From contig NC_010995.1 in the NCBI RefSeq assembly GCF_000019225.1, positions 810,001 to 874,000 of the forward strand: DNA of 64,000 nucleotides. The letters run 5' to 3'. Shown one piece after another: positions 29,767-38,611 of the stretch; within the stretch, counting starts at the first letter, position 1; each line of letters begins with the position of its first letter. This DNA comes from Cellvibrio japonicus Ueda107. GTDB lineage: Bacteria > Pseudomonadota > Gammaproteobacteria > Pseudomonadales > Cellvibrionaceae. The position numbers and the translations under genes were made by a program. The notes under the pieces are model-generated. The model was not told the DNA's origin, did no database searches, and saw only the letters and a program-made list of their open reading frames with translations.

Positions 29767-29957
29767 TGAAAGTTTCAGAACTCCGCGAAAAATCCGTCGA
29801 AGAGCTGAACAGCGTCTTGTTGGAGCAATTGAAAGAGCAGTTCAAGCTGCGTATGCAAGCTTCTACTGGTCAATTGAACCAAACTCACTTGTTATCACAA
29901 GTTCGTAAAGACATTGCTCGCATCAAGACAGCGCTTAGACAAAAGGCAGGTAACTAA
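29766..29957 (+). CDS. rpmC: 50S ribosomal protein L29
   Basis: Small two-helix protein at the tunnel exit next to L23. The ATG at 29766 gives [15 protein letters not shown] and 63 aa. A GTG one codon upstream is less likely. Translationally coupled to rplP. Confidence 0.95.
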
Positions 29958-29958
29958 C

Positions 29959-30225
29959 ATGACTCAACAAGCAAAAGTTGCTCGTACACTGACTGGTAAA
30001 GTCGTAAGCGACAAGATGGATAAAACCATCACTGTGCTTATTGAGCGTCGTGTTAAGCATGAGGTTTACGGCAAGTACTTCACCAAGTCATCCAAAGTGC
30101 ATGCTCATGATGAAAAAAATGAGTGCCGCATTGGTGACACAGTGACTGTAGCTGAGTCTCGTCCCCTGTCAAAAACTAAGACCTGGGCCTTGGTAAAAAT
30201 TGAAGAGCGTGCTGCTGAAGTTTAA
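29959..30225 (+). CDS. rpsQ: 30S ribosomal protein S17
   Basis: OB-fold primary binder of 16S rRNA. The ATG at 29959 directly after the rpmC stop gives [21 protein letters not shown], 88 aa. The frame is open 15 codons upstream inside rpmC but that is not conserved. Last gene of the S10 operon in the E. coli scheme. Confidence 0.96.
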
Positions 30226-30262
30226 GTGCTTCAGTAGTTTTAGATAGTTTCGGAGACGGACG

Positions 30263-30631
30263 ATGATTCAAACAGAAAGCTACTTAGATGTTGCTGACAA
30301 CAGCGGTGCTCGCCGTGTCATGTGCATCAAGGTTCTTGGCGGCTCCCACCGTCGCTATGCTGCAGTGGGTGACATCATCAAAGTTACCGTAAAGGAAGCC
30401 ATTCCGCGCGGTAAAGTGAAGAAAGGCCAAGTATTGAAAGCAGTTGTTGTACGCACTAAAAAAGGTGTGCGTCGTCAGGACGGTTCGTTGATTAAATTCG
30501 ACGATAATGCCGCGGTACTGCTGAATAACCAGGATGCTCCGATTGGTACCCGTATTTTCGGACCCGTAACGCGTGAGTTGCGTGGCGAGAAATTTATGAA
30601 AATCATTTCTTTGGCTCCTGAAGTGCTGTAA
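30263..30631 (+). CDS. rplN: 50S ribosomal protein L14
   Basis: Interface protein that contacts 16S helix 14 and binds the silencing factor RsfS. MIQTESYLDVADNSGARRVMCIKVLGG is the standard N-terminus; 122 aa. First gene of the spc operon; only a 37-nt gap separates it from rpsQ and no terminator is visible. Confidence 0.98.
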   Translation: MIQTESYLDVADNSGARRVMCIKVLGGSHRRYAAVGDIIKVTVKEAIPRGKVKKGQVLKAVVVRTKKGVRRQDGSLIKFDDNAAVLLNNQDAPIGTRIFGPVTRELRGEKFMKIISLAPEVL

Positions 30632-30665
30632 GCACTCAGTCAGACAGAGAGTCGAGGGCAGATAA

Positions 30666-30983
30666 ATGCGTAAAATTAAACGTGATGACGAAGTGATTGT
30701 TATCGCCGGACGTGACAAGGGCAAGCGCGGTAAAGTTGTACGTGTTTTGGCTGAGGATCGTTTGATTGTTAGTGGCATTAACATGATCAAAAAGCACCAA
30801 AAACCAAACCCACAATTGGGCGTTGCTGGTGGAATCGTTGAAAAAGAAGCTGCGATCCATGCTTCTAATGTAGCCATCTACAATCCGGCTACCAAGAAAG
30901 CAGATCGTGTTGGATTCAAGATTCTTGAAAACGGCAACAAAGTGCGTGTTTTCAAATCCAACGGCGAAGCCGTAGAGGCGTAA
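30666..30983 (+). CDS. rplX: 50S ribosomal protein L24
   Basis: Assembly initiator with an N-terminal KOW motif (DEVIVIAGRDKGKRGKVVRVL). 105 aa, typical. Six nt before the chosen rplE start. Confidence 0.97.
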   Translation: MRKIKRDDEVIVIAGRDKGKRGKVVRVLAEDRLIVSGINMIKKHQKPNPQLGVAGGIVEKEAAIHASNVAIYNPATKKADRVGFKILENGNKVRVFKSNGEAVEA

Positions 30984-30989
30984 TTGAAC

Positions 30990-31529
30990 ATGGCTAGGCT
31001 TAAAGAACTTTACACGAAAGAACTCGCCCCCAAGCTGAAAGAAGAGTTGGGTTTGGCGAATGTTATGGAAGTGCCGCGCATCACTAAAATCACCATTAAC
31101 ATGGGTGTGGGTGAAGCGGTTGGTGACAAGAAAGTGCTTGAAAACGCGGTTAATGACCTGGTGAAAATTGCCGGTCAAAAAGTCGTCGTTACCAAATCTC
31201 GCAAGTCAATTGCTGGCTTCAAGATTCGTGACGGTTGGCCAATCGGTTGCAAAGTAACTCTGCGCAAAGATCGTATGTACGAGTTCTTGGATCGCCTGAT
31301 CGCTGTTGCTATTCCACGTATCCGCGACTTCCGCGGTATCAGTCCGAAGCAATTCGACGGTCGTGGTAATTTCTCTATGGGTGTTACTGAGCAGATTATT
31401 TTTCCTGAGATTGACTACGACAAGGTAGATCGTCTACGTGGATTGGATATCTGTATCACTACTACTGCTCGCACTGACGAAGAAGGTCGTGCGCTGCTGA
31501 AAGCCTTCAACTTCCCGTTCAAGGGCTAA
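30990..31529 (+). CDS. rplE: 50S ribosomal protein L5
   Basis: Binds 5S rRNA and the P-site tRNA elbow. The ATG at 30990 (MARLKELYTKELAPKLKEEL) gives the standard 179 aa; a TTG two codons upstream is unlikely. TRKSIAGFKIRDGWPIG-type loop conserved as SRKSIAGFKIRDGWPIG. Confidence 0.97.
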   Translation: MARLKELYTKELAPKLKEELGLANVMEVPRITKITINMGVGEAVGDKKVLENAVNDLVKIAGQKVVVTKSRKSIAGFKIRDGWPIGCKVTLRKDRMYEFLDRLIAVAIPRIRDFRGISPKQFDGRGNFSMGVTEQIIFPEIDYDKVDRLRGLDICITTTARTDEEGRALLKAFNFPFKG

Positions 31530-31539
31530 AGGTAACCTC

Positions 31540-31845
31540 ATGGCTAAGAAATCAATGATCGCACGTGAAGTTAAGCGTGCAGAAACAGCAAAAAAATTCG
31601 CTGCAAAGCGTGCTGAGTTGAAAGCAATCATTGCCAGTGCTTCTTCTTCTGAAGAGCAGATCTGGGAAGCGCAAACCAAACTGCAACAGTTGCCGCGTGA
31701 TGCCAGCCCAAGTCGTCAGCGTAATCGCTGCCGTGTGACTGGTCGCCCACATGGTGTCTATCGCAAATTCGGTTTGTGCCGTCATAAGTTGCGCGAAGCT
31801 GCCATGCGTGGTGATGTCCCTGGCCTGGTTAAGGCTAGCTGGTAA
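31540..31845 (+). CDS. rpsN: 30S ribosomal protein S14 (zinc-independent form)
   Basis: Head assembly protein. The 101-aa form lacks the CxxC pairs of zinc-binding S14, so it is the C- form. The C-terminal RCRVTGRPHGVYRKFGLCRHKLRE is conserved. spc operon. Confidence 0.97.
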   Translation: MAKKSMIAREVKRAETAKKFAAKRAELKAIIASASSSEEQIWEAQTKLQQLPRDASPSRQRNRCRVTGRPHGVYRKFGLCRHKLREAAMRGDVPGLVKASW

Positions 31846-31875
31846 GCCCTCGCTTAATATTAGGAGCAGATTCTC

Positions 31876-32268
31876 ATGAGTATGCAAGATCCATTGGCAG
31901 ATATGCTGACCCGTATTCGCAATGCGCAAGGTGTTGGTAAAGCCACTGTAACTATGCCTTCTTCCAAATTGAAGGTAAGTGTTGCAAAAGTTCTCTCTGA
32001 CGAGGGCTATATCAACGGTTTTTCAGTAAGTGAAAGCCCCAAGCAAGAGCTGACTGTTGAACTGAAATATTTTGAAGGTAAGCCGGTTATTGCCGAGCTT
32101 GACCGCGTAAGCCGTCCTGGCTTGCGTAATTACGCTGGTAAGTCTGCTCTGCCTACCGTTCGCGGTGGATTGGGTATCGCTATTGTGTCTACCAGTAAAG
32201 GTGTAATGACTGATCGAGCTGCACGCGCCGCTGGCGTGGGTGGTGAGGTTCTTTGCACAGTATTCTAA
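31876..32268 (+). CDS. rpsH: 30S ribosomal protein S8
   Basis: Central-domain 16S binder and, in E. coli, translational repressor of the spc operon at rplE. MSMQDPLADMLTRIRNAQ and the C-terminal TSKGVMTDRAARAAGVGGE are conserved; 130 aa. Confidence 0.97.
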   Translation: MSMQDPLADMLTRIRNAQGVGKATVTMPSSKLKVSVAKVLSDEGYINGFSVSESPKQELTVELKYFEGKPVIAELDRVSRPGLRNYAGKSALPTVRGGLGIAIVSTSKGVMTDRAARAAGVGGEVLCTVF

Positions 32269-32281
32269 TTGGGAAATCGTC

Positions 32282-32815
32282 ATGTCACGAGTTGCAAAAA
32301 GTCCGGTTGAAGTGCCTGCCGCAGTGACTGTGACCTTGAATGGTCAGAGTCTCTCTGTAAAAGGTGGCAAAGGTACATTGGCGCTGGAAGTTCACGCGAA
32401 TGTAGAAGTTAAGCATGAAGGTAATGTGCTGACTTTTACTCCTCGCGATGGTGCCAAGCAGTCAGATGCTTTAGCGGGTACTACCCGTGCATTGGTAAAC
32501 AACATGGTTGTCGGTGTGTCGCAAGGTTTCGAAAAGAAACTGACCCTGGTAGGCGTGGGTTATCGTGTTAAAGCAGAAGGCAATACTGTAAACCTGTCTT
32601 TGGGATATTCACATCCGGTTAACTACGTTCTTCCGCAAGGCGTATCGGTAGAAACCCCAAGTCAGACCGAAATAGTACTCAAGAGCGCTGACAAGCAATT
32701 GCTTGGTCAAGTCGCTGCTGAAATCCGTGCGTTCCGCGAGCCAGAGCCATACAAAGGCAAGGGTGTTCGCTACTCGGATGAAGTAGTACTGCGTAAAGAA
32801 GCTAAGAAGAAGTAG
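32282..32815 (+). CDS. rplF: 50S ribosomal protein L6
   Basis: Two-domain protein near the sarcin-ricin loop. The ATG at 32282 (MSRVAKSPVEVP) gives 177 aa; the frame is open upstream into rpsH but not conserved. The signature PEPYKGKGVRYSDE is at the C-terminus. Confidence 0.97.
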   Translation: MSRVAKSPVEVPAAVTVTLNGQSLSVKGGKGTLALEVHANVEVKHEGNVLTFTPRDGAKQSDALAGTTRALVNNMVVGVSQGFEKKLTLVGVGYRVKAEGNTVNLSLGYSHPVNYVLPQGVSVETPSQTEIVLKSADKQLLGQVAAEIRAFREPEPYKGKGVRYSDEVVLRKEAKKK

Positions 32816-32824
32816 GGCTAGGAT

Positions 32825-33175
32825 ATGAGCGAAAAGAAAGAAGCTCGTCTTCGCCGTGCACGTCGTGCTCGCGCCAAGATTCGTGAATTAGGTGTAACCC
32901 GTTTGGCTATCCACCGCACTCCGCGTCATATTTATGCACAATTGATCTCTGGTGATGGCTCTACCGTCATCGCGAGTGCGTCAACGCTGGATAAAGATCT
33001 GCGCAGTGGTAAGACCGGTAATGCTGATGCTGCCAAAGCTGTAGGTGCATTGATTGCTGAGCGTGCCAAAGCCGCTGGTGTAACTCAGGTAGCATTCGAT
33101 CGCAGCGGTTTTAAATATCATGGCCGCATTAAAGCCCTGGCTGATGCTGCGCGTGAAGGCGGATTGGAATTCTAA
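32825..33175 (+). CDS. rplR: 50S ribosomal protein L18
   Basis: Carries 5S rRNA into the large subunit together with L5. Basic N-terminus (MSEKKEARLRRARRARAKI) and C-terminal FDRSGFKYHGRIKALADAAREGGLEF; 116 aa. Nine nt after rplF. Confidence 0.97.
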   Translation: MSEKKEARLRRARRARAKIRELGVTRLAIHRTPRHIYAQLISGDGSTVIASASTLDKDLRSGKTGNADAAKAVGALIAERAKAAGVTQVAFDRSGFKYHGRIKALADAAREGGLEF

Positions 33176-33184
33176 AGGTGCATT

Positions 33185-33697
33185 ATGGCAAACGCTAAAA
33201 GAGAAGAAGAGAACAACAACGAAGGCTTGCAAGAAAAATTAGTGCAAGTAAATCGTGTTGCTAAAACCGTTAAGGGTGGCCGTATTTTTGCGTTCACTGC
33301 ACTGACTGTGGTTGGTGATGGTAATGGTCGTGTTGGCTTTGGTCGTGGTAAGGCGCGTGAAGTGCCCACTGCTATCCAAAAGGCGATGGAAGCTGCACGT
33401 CGCAACATGATTACCGTTGATTTGAATGGCGACACTATTCAATATCCGACCAAGGGTGCTCACGGTGCGTCCAAGGTATATATGCAGCCCGCTTCACAAG
33501 GTACCGGTGTAATCGCCGGTGGTGCGATGCGTGCAGTATTGGAAATTGCAGGTATTCAAAACGTCCTTTCCAAGTGCTACGGCTCTACCAATCCGGTGAA
33601 TGTTGTTCGTGCCACTTTCAATGCGCTTAAAGCGATGTCTTCTCCTGAGACTGTTGCTGCCAAGCGTGGAAAGACTGTTGAAGAAATTCTGAACTAA
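33185..33697 (+). CDS. rpsE: 30S ribosomal protein S5
   Basis: Decoding-fidelity protein in the body of 30S. The dsRBD-like N-terminal domain has NRVAKTVKGGRIFAFTALTVVGDGNG, with the loop tied to spectinomycin resistance intact. The C-terminal domain has GSTNPVNVVRATFNAL. 170 aa. Confidence 0.97.
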   Translation: MANAKREEENNNEGLQEKLVQVNRVAKTVKGGRIFAFTALTVVGDGNGRVGFGRGKAREVPTAIQKAMEAARRNMITVDLNGDTIQYPTKGAHGASKVYMQPASQGTGVIAGGAMRAVLEIAGIQNVLSKCYGSTNPVNVVRATFNALKAMSSPETVAAKRGKTVEEILN

Positions 33698-33732
33698 TCG
33701 GCTTGGCCGATGATTAGCTGGCGGAATTGACC

Positions 33733-33918
33733 ATGTCTAAGAAAATGATCAAAGTGACTCAGATTAAGAGCACCGCTCATCGTCTGAAGAATCACCAGGC
33801 CTGTGTTCGTGGCTTGGGACTGCGTCGTATCGGTCATACTGTGGAAGTGGAAGACACTCCTTCTGTACGCGGTATGATCAATGCTGTTAATTACCTGGTG
33901 AAGGTTGAGGGAGAGTAA
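33733..33918 (+). CDS. rpmD: 50S ribosomal protein L30
   Basis: Small ferredoxin-like-fold protein. The ATG at 33733 gives MSKKMIKVTQIKSTAHRLKN and 61 aa. GLGLRRIGHTVEVEDTPSVRGM is conserved. One base separates its stop from the rplO start. Confidence 0.95.
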   Translation: MSKKMIKVTQIKSTAHRLKNHQACVRGLGLRRIGHTVEVEDTPSVRGMINAVNYLVKVEGE

Positions 33919-33919
33919 G

Positions 33920-34354
33920 ATGCGTCTGAATACACTTAGCCCGGCACCGGGTAGAATCCACGCTAAAAAGCGTGTTGGTCGCGGTATTGGTAGCGGCCTG
34001 GGTAAAACTGCTGGTCGTGGCCACAAGGGTTTGAAATCCCGCTCTGGTGGTTCCGTGCGTCCTGGTTTTGAAGGCGGTCAAATGCCTTTGCAAATCCGTC
34101 TGCCCAAGTACGGTTTTACTTCCCGTATTAGTTTGGTAACAGCAGAAATTCGCCTATCTGAGCTGAACGCCATTGAAGGTTCGGTAGTGGATATCGAAAC
34201 TCTGAAACAAGCTGGTTTGATCAGCTCTGTTATCAAGCGCGCTAAAATCTTTGCCTCAGGCGAAGTGAAAAAGGCAGTGACAGTGAAAGGTTTGGCTGTT
34301 ACTAAAGGCGCTAAGGCTGCAATCGAAGCCGCTGGCGGAAAAGTAGAAGAGTAA
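33920..34354 (+). CDS. rplO: 50S ribosomal protein L15
   Basis: Late-assembly large-subunit protein with a long Gly/Arg-rich N-terminal extension (GRIHAKKRVGRGIGSGLGKT). The ATG at 33920 gives MRLNTLSPAPG and 144 aa. It overlaps neither neighbour and precedes secY by 10 nt. Confidence 0.97.
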   Translation: MRLNTLSPAPGRIHAKKRVGRGIGSGLGKTAGRGHKGLKSRSGGSVRPGFEGGQMPLQIRLPKYGFTSRISLVTAEIRLSELNAIEGSVVDIETLKQAGLISSVIKRAKIFASGEVKKAVTVKGLAVTKGAKAAIEAAGGKVEE

Positions 34355-34364
34355 CGAGGCGCGA

Positions 34365-35702
34365 ATGGCAACTCCTAGTAATCTGCCATTAGCCAATCAA
34401 AGAGGCTTGGGCGAGCTTTGGGCTCGCCTTCGCTTTCTGTTTTTGGCGATAGTGATTTATCGTATTGGCACCCATATTCCAGTTCCTGGTCTTGACCCCG
34501 AGCGTATTGCCAATCTGTTTAATCAGAATCAGGGCACTATTCTCGGAATGTTCAATATGTTTTCAGGCGGTGCCTTGGAGCGTATGAGTATTCTGGCGCT
34601 GGGTATCATGCCGTACATTTCTGCATCGATTATCATGCAGTTGCTTACCGCAGTTACTCCCTCGCTTGAGCAGTTGAAGAAAGAAGGAGATGCCGGTCGT
34701 CGCAAGATCAACCAGTACACTCGTTACTTCACTGTTGTGCTTGCCAGTGTTCAGGCTTTGGCAATGGCAGTAAGCTTTTCTGGCTTTGCTTATGGTGGTG
34801 AACCAGGATTTGCCTATTATTTTATTGCTGTTGTTTCATTGGTTACCGGTGCCATTTTTATGATGTGGCTGGGTGAGCAGGTGACTGAGAGGGGAATTGG
34901 CAATGGTATTTCCATGCTGATTTTCGCTGGTATTGTCGCCGGTATGCCCAGTGCCATAGGTCAAGCCTTCGAGAGCGCCCGTCAGGGAGACCTTAATATT
35001 CTGGCACTCCTGATCGTTGCTATTCTGGCATTGGTGATTATCTGGTTGGTTGTGCGTATTGAACGTGGCCAGCGTCGCATCACGGTTAACTATGCCAAGC
35101 GCCAGCAGGGACGTCAGGCCTATGCTGCCCAAAGTAGCCATCTGCCACTGAAAATAAATATGTCAGGTGTTATTCCTGCGATTTTTGCGAGCAGTATTTT
35201 GTTGTTCCCTGCCTCTATTGCCCAATGGTTTGGCCAGGGTGGTGATGGTGTTATTAACAATGTGCTTCAGGAAATCGCTTTGGCTATTGGCCCTGGTCAG
35301 CCGCTTTATATCCTGTTGTTTGCTGGTTTGATTACCTTCTTCTGTTTCTTCTATACCGCGTTGATGTTTAATCCTCGCGAAGTGGCTGATAATCTGAAGA
35401 AGTCTGGTGCCTATATTCCAGGTATCCGCCCAGGTGAGCACTCTGCCAAATATATTGATAGTGTTTTGACCAGATTAACTGTGGTCGGCGCTATTTATAT
35501 GTCCGCTGTCTGTTTGCTGCCGGAGTTTCTGATTGTGGTCACTAATGTGCCCTTTTATTTAGGTGGAACTTCGCTGCTGATTGTGGTGGTGGTGTTGATG
35601 GACTTTATGTCCCAGGTACAGGCTCATTTGATGTCTCATCAGTATGAATCGCTGATGAAGAAGTCAAATCTTAAAGGATATGGCAGCGGTATCGTTCGCT
35701 AA
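34365..35702 (+). CDS. secY: Preprotein translocase subunit SecY
   Basis: The protein-conducting channel of the inner membrane; works with SecE (8209 in this window) and SecG. Ten hydrophobic segments fit the SecY topology, starting at about residue 23 with the conserved IYRIGTHIPVPG. The cytoplasmic ribosome-binding loop GQRRITVNYAKRQQGRQ and the C-terminal MSHQYESLMKKSNLKGYG are present. 445 aa. Confidence 0.98.
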   Translation: MATPSNLPLANQRGLGELWARLRFLFLAIVIYRIGTHIPVPGLDPERIANLFNQNQGTILGMFNMFSGGALERMSILALGIMPYISASIIMQLLTAVTPSLEQLKKEGDAGRRKINQYTRYFTVVLASVQALAMAVSFSGFAYGGEPGFAYYFIAVVSLVTGAIFMMWLGEQVTERGIGNGISMLIFAGIVAGMPSAIGQAFESARQGDLNILALLIVAILALVIIWLVVRIERGQRRITVNYAKRQQGRQAYAAQSSHLPLKINMSGVIPAIFASSILLFPASIAQWFGQGGDGVINNVLQEIALAIGPGQPLYILLFAGLITFFCFFYTALMFNPREVADNLKKSGAYIPGIRPGEHSAKYIDSVLTRLTVVGAIYMSAVCLLPEFLIVVTNVPFYLGGTSLLIVVVVLMDFMSQVQAHLMSHQYESLMKKSNLKGYGSGIVR

Positions 35703-35724
35703 TCCTTAAATTCGAGGTTAGATA

Positions 35725-35841
35725 ATGAAAGTTCGTGCTTCTGTTAAAAAAATTTGTCGCAATTGCAAGATGGTGCGTCGCAACGGTGTTCTGCGTGTAA
35801 TTTGCAGTGTTGAGCCGCGTCACAAGCAGCGTCAAGGCTGA
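35725..35841 (+). CDS. rpmJ: 50S ribosomal protein L36 (zinc-binding form)
   Basis: 38-aa protein with the zinc ribbon CRNC (C11, C14), C27 and H32-type ligands (MKVRASVKKICRNCKMV, then VICSVEPRHKQRQG). It is shorter than most gene calls would list. Ends the spc operon, 22 nt after secY. Because the zinc ligands are kept, this is the C+ form. Confidence 0.95.
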   Translation: MKVRASVKKICRNCKMVRRNGVLRVICSVEPRHKQRQG

Positions 35842-35860
35842 TTCAGGCCTTATTTGGCAT

Positions 35861-35889
35861 CAGGCAGGTTGACTCTGTTAACCTGCCTG
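35861..35889 (+). terminator. Hairpin after rpmJ
   Basis: CAGGCAGGTT pairs perfectly with AACCTGCCTG around a 9-nt loop; the tail is AATGTTTAATAAA, so the T-run is poor. Probably a spc-operon end or attenuator. Confidence 0.6.
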
Positions 35890-35924
35890 AATGTTTAATA
35901 AAGGTTGATTGGCATTAGGGGGCG

Positions 35925-35953
35925 TTGACTGTCGTCGGATGAGAAATTATCCG
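35925..35953 (+). promoter_or_regulatory. Possible promoter and leader of the alpha operon
   Basis: TTGACT (35925-35930), 17 nt and TTATCC (35948-35953) precede rpsM by about 110 nt. The -10 is weak. The leader that follows (to 36062) contains GCGCGCC...GGCGC complementarity and could be the S4 target known from E. coli, but I could not match that pseudoknot. Confidence 0.4.
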
Positions 35954-36062
35954 GCTATTGCTTTATGGGGTATTTGTCGCTATCCTGCGCGCCTTTTGTT
36001 TAGGGGCGGGGTGGCGCATTTGCTGTCAACGCTACAATTCAGGTGTTATTGGAGTAATTTGA

Positions 36063-36419
36063 ATGGCTCGTATAGCTGGTGTAAACATACCAGATAACAA
36101 ACATGCCGTTATCTCGTTGACCTATGTCTATGGTATTGGTCGTACCACCGCCAAGCAGATCTGTGCTGCTACTGGTATTGCCGAAGACACCAAGATTGGC
36201 ACACTGTCTGAAGAGCAGATGGATGCCATCCGTGCTGAAGTTGGCAAACACACCGTAGAAGGTGATTTGCGTCGTGAAATCAACATGAATATCAAGCGTT
36301 TGATGGACCTGGGCTGCTACCGCGGTCTGCGTCACCGTCGTGGCTTGCCTCTGCGTGGTCAGCGTACCAAAACCAACGCGCGTACTCGCAAAGGCCCACG
36401 CAAGCCCATCAAGAAGTAA
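36063..36419 (+). CDS. rpsM: 30S ribosomal protein S13
   Basis: Head protein that contacts P-site tRNA and makes bridges to L5. MARIAGVNIPDNKHAVISLTYVYGIG and the C-terminal GLRHRRGLPLRGQRTKTNARTRKGP are conserved; 118 aa. First gene of the alpha operon. Confidence 0.98.
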   Translation: MARIAGVNIPDNKHAVISLTYVYGIGRTTAKQICAATGIAEDTKIGTLSEEQMDAIRAEVGKHTVEGDLRREINMNIKRLMDLGCYRGLRHRRGLPLRGQRTKTNARTRKGPRKPIKK

Positions 36420-36470
36420 GCCTTGATCGCATAATCATCAATTTACGGTAAATTTAGTAGGAAGATTGCT

Positions 36471-36866
36471 ATGGCTAAGCCAGGTAATAAGACCGCAACC
36501 AAAAAGAAAGTCAAAAAGACGGTGATTGATGGCGTTGCGCACATCCACGCCTCTTTTAACAACACTATTGTGACTATCACTGACCGTCAGGGTAATGCTC
36601 TGGCATGGGCTACCTCCGGTGGCTCGGGTTTCCGTGGTTCACGTAAATCTACTCCATTCGCTGCTCAGGTTGCTGCCGAGCGCGCGGGTGAAGCGGCCAA
36701 AGAATACGGCCTGAAGAATCTCGACGTTGAAGTGAAGGGCCCAGGCCCAGGTCGCGAATCTGCTGTTCGTGCACTGAATAATGTTGGCTACAAAATAACC
36801 AATATCACTGACGTAACACCGATTCCTCACAACGGCTGCCGTCCGCCGAAAAAACGTCGCGTGTAA
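36471..36866 (+). CDS. rpsK: 30S ribosomal protein S11
   Basis: Platform protein near the E-site codon. ASFNNTIVTITDRQGNALAWATSGG and the C-terminal PHNGCRPPKKRRV are conserved; 131 aa. Alpha operon. Confidence 0.98.
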   Translation: MAKPGNKTATKKKVKKTVIDGVAHIHASFNNTIVTITDRQGNALAWATSGGSGFRGSRKSTPFAAQVAAERAGEAAKEYGLKNLDVEVKGPGPGRESAVRALNNVGYKITNITDVTPIPHNGCRPPKKRRV

Positions 36867-36881
36867 GGGGAGACTTAGAGA

Positions 36882-37502
36882 ATGGCTCGTTATATTGGAC
36901 CTACCTGTAAACTGTCTCGTCGCGAAGGTACAGACCTGTTTCTGAAAAGCGGCGCGCGTGCACTGGATTCCAAGTGCAAAATTGAAACTGCTCCTGGCCA
37001 ACATGGTCAACGTCGTGGTCGCCTGTCTGACTACGGTGTACAGTTGCGTGAAAAGCAAAAAGTTCGTCGTATTTACGGCGTGCTGGAAAAGCAATTCCGC
37101 GGTTACTACAAAGAAGCTGCCCGTCGTAAAGGCGCTACCGGTGAAAACCTGTTGAAGTTGCTGGAATCCCGTCTTGATAACGTGGTTTATCGTATGGGCT
37201 TTGGTGCTACTCGCTCTGAATCTCGTCAGTTGGTTTCGCACAAGGCTATCAGTGTTAATGGCAAAACCGTTAATGTTGCCTCTTTCCAGGTTGCTGCCGG
37301 TGATGTGGTTGCTGTGCGTGAAAAAGCTAAAAATCAGCTGCGTATTCAAAGCGCGTTGAATCTTGCTGGCCAGCGCAGCAATGTAGAGTGGGTTGACGTG
37401 AACACCGAGAAAAAAGAAGGTGTATTTAAGCGCGTTCCTGATCGTGTTGATCTTCCTGCTGACATCAACGAGAACCTCATCGTCGAGCTTTACTCCAAGT
37501 AA
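36882..37502 (+). CDS. rpsD: 30S ribosomal protein S4
   Basis: 16S-binding assembly initiator and, in E. coli, repressor of the alpha operon. An S4 RNA-binding domain is visible around residues 96-155 ([35 protein letters not shown]). Lacks the zinc cysteines of some S4 forms. 206 aa; 15 nt after rpsK. Confidence 0.97.
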
Positions 37503-37528
37503 GGGACGATTCGCTAACAGGTGTGGCT

Positions 37529-38515
37529 ATGCAGACTGCAGTAAACGAATTTTTGACCCCACGTCATATCGATGTTTCAGAAATTACTCCAACCCGCGCG
37601 CGCGTGGTGTTGGAGCCGCTGGAACGTGGCTTTGGACATACATTAGGCAACGCCTTGCGTCGTATTCTGCTCTCTTCTATGGCCGGTTGCGCCATTGTTG
37701 AAGCGGAAATCGACGGTGTATTGCACGAGTACAGCGCTATTGAAGGTGTACGCGAGGATGTGATTGAGATCCTGCTGAACCTGAAAGGTGTTGCGGTGGT
37801 AATGCACGGTAAGGATTCAACGGTTCTTACCCTGAGCAAGAAAGGTCCAGGTGTTGTTACCGCTGGTGATATTCAGGTAGATCACGACGTTGAGATCAAA
37901 AATCCAGATCATGTTATTGCCAACATCACTGGTAATACTGAGCTGAAAATGCGTCTGACGATTGCTCGTGGTCGCGGTTACCAGCCGGCTGACAGTCGTC
38001 GTCGCGATGACGATGAAAGTCGTGCAATTGGTCGTTTGCAGCTGGATGCTTCGTTCAGCCCTGTCAAGCGTTTGGCTTACAGTGTTGAAAGTGCCCGTGT
38101 TGAGCAGCGTACTGACCTGGATAAGCTGGTTCTGGATCTGGAAACCAACGGTACTATTGATCCGGAAGAAGCTATCCGTCGTGCTGCTACCATCCTGCAA
38201 CAGCAGTTGGCAGTATTCGTTGACCTGGAAGGTGAGAAACAGTCTGCGCCGGAACAGAAAGAAGAGGCGATTGATCCGATTCTGTTGCGTCCGGTGGATG
38301 ATCTGGAGCTCACTGTGCGCTCGGCTAACTGCCTGAAAGCGGAAAACATTTATTACATTGGCGATCTGATCCAGCGCACAGAAGTTGAGCTGTTGAAGAC
38401 TCCTAACCTGGGTAAAAAGTCTCTTACCGAGATTAAAGATGTACTGGCTTCACGTGGTTTGTCGCTCGGTATGCGTTTGGAAAACTGGCCGCCAGCCAGT
38501 TTAAAGAACGACTAA
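37529..38515 (+). CDS. rpoA: DNA-directed RNA polymerase subunit alpha
   Basis: Alpha dimers scaffold RNA polymerase assembly; the C-terminal domain contacts UP elements and activators. The ATG at 37529 gives MQTAVNEFLTPRHIDV like Pseudomonas; a GTG two codons upstream is possible. The N-terminal domain has LEPLERGFGHTLGNALRRILLSSM. The alphaCTD (about 245-320) has ELTVRSANCLKAENIYYIGDL and the DNA-binding LKTPNLGKKSLTEIK. 328 aa. Confidence 0.98.
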   Translation: MQTAVNEFLTPRHIDVSEITPTRARVVLEPLERGFGHTLGNALRRILLSSMAGCAIVEAEIDGVLHEYSAIEGVREDVIEILLNLKGVAVVMHGKDSTVLTLSKKGPGVVTAGDIQVDHDVEIKNPDHVIANITGNTELKMRLTIARGRGYQPADSRRRDDDESRAIGRLQLDASFSPVKRLAYSVESARVEQRTDLDKLVLDLETNGTIDPEEAIRRAATILQQQLAVFVDLEGEKQSAPEQKEEAIDPILLRPVDDLELTVRSANCLKAENIYYIGDLIQRTEVELLKTPNLGKKSLTEIKDVLASRGLSLGMRLENWPPASLKND

Positions 38516-38536
38516 CAGGTTATTGCCAATATTAGT

Positions 38537-38566
38537 TCGCCCGTTAACTCACTTCGGTGCGGGCGA
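38537..38566 (+). promoter_or_regulatory. Hairpin in the rpoA-rplQ gap
   Basis: TCGCCCG pairs with CGGGCGA, with an inner CAC-TTCG-GTG tetraloop helix and a 6-nt bulge on one side. No T-run follows, so it is more likely a stability or processing element than a terminator. Confidence 0.4.
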
Positions 38567-38611
38567 TTAACGAGATTGTGTCAAACAATCCATTTTTGAA
38601 GGTATTGAGTT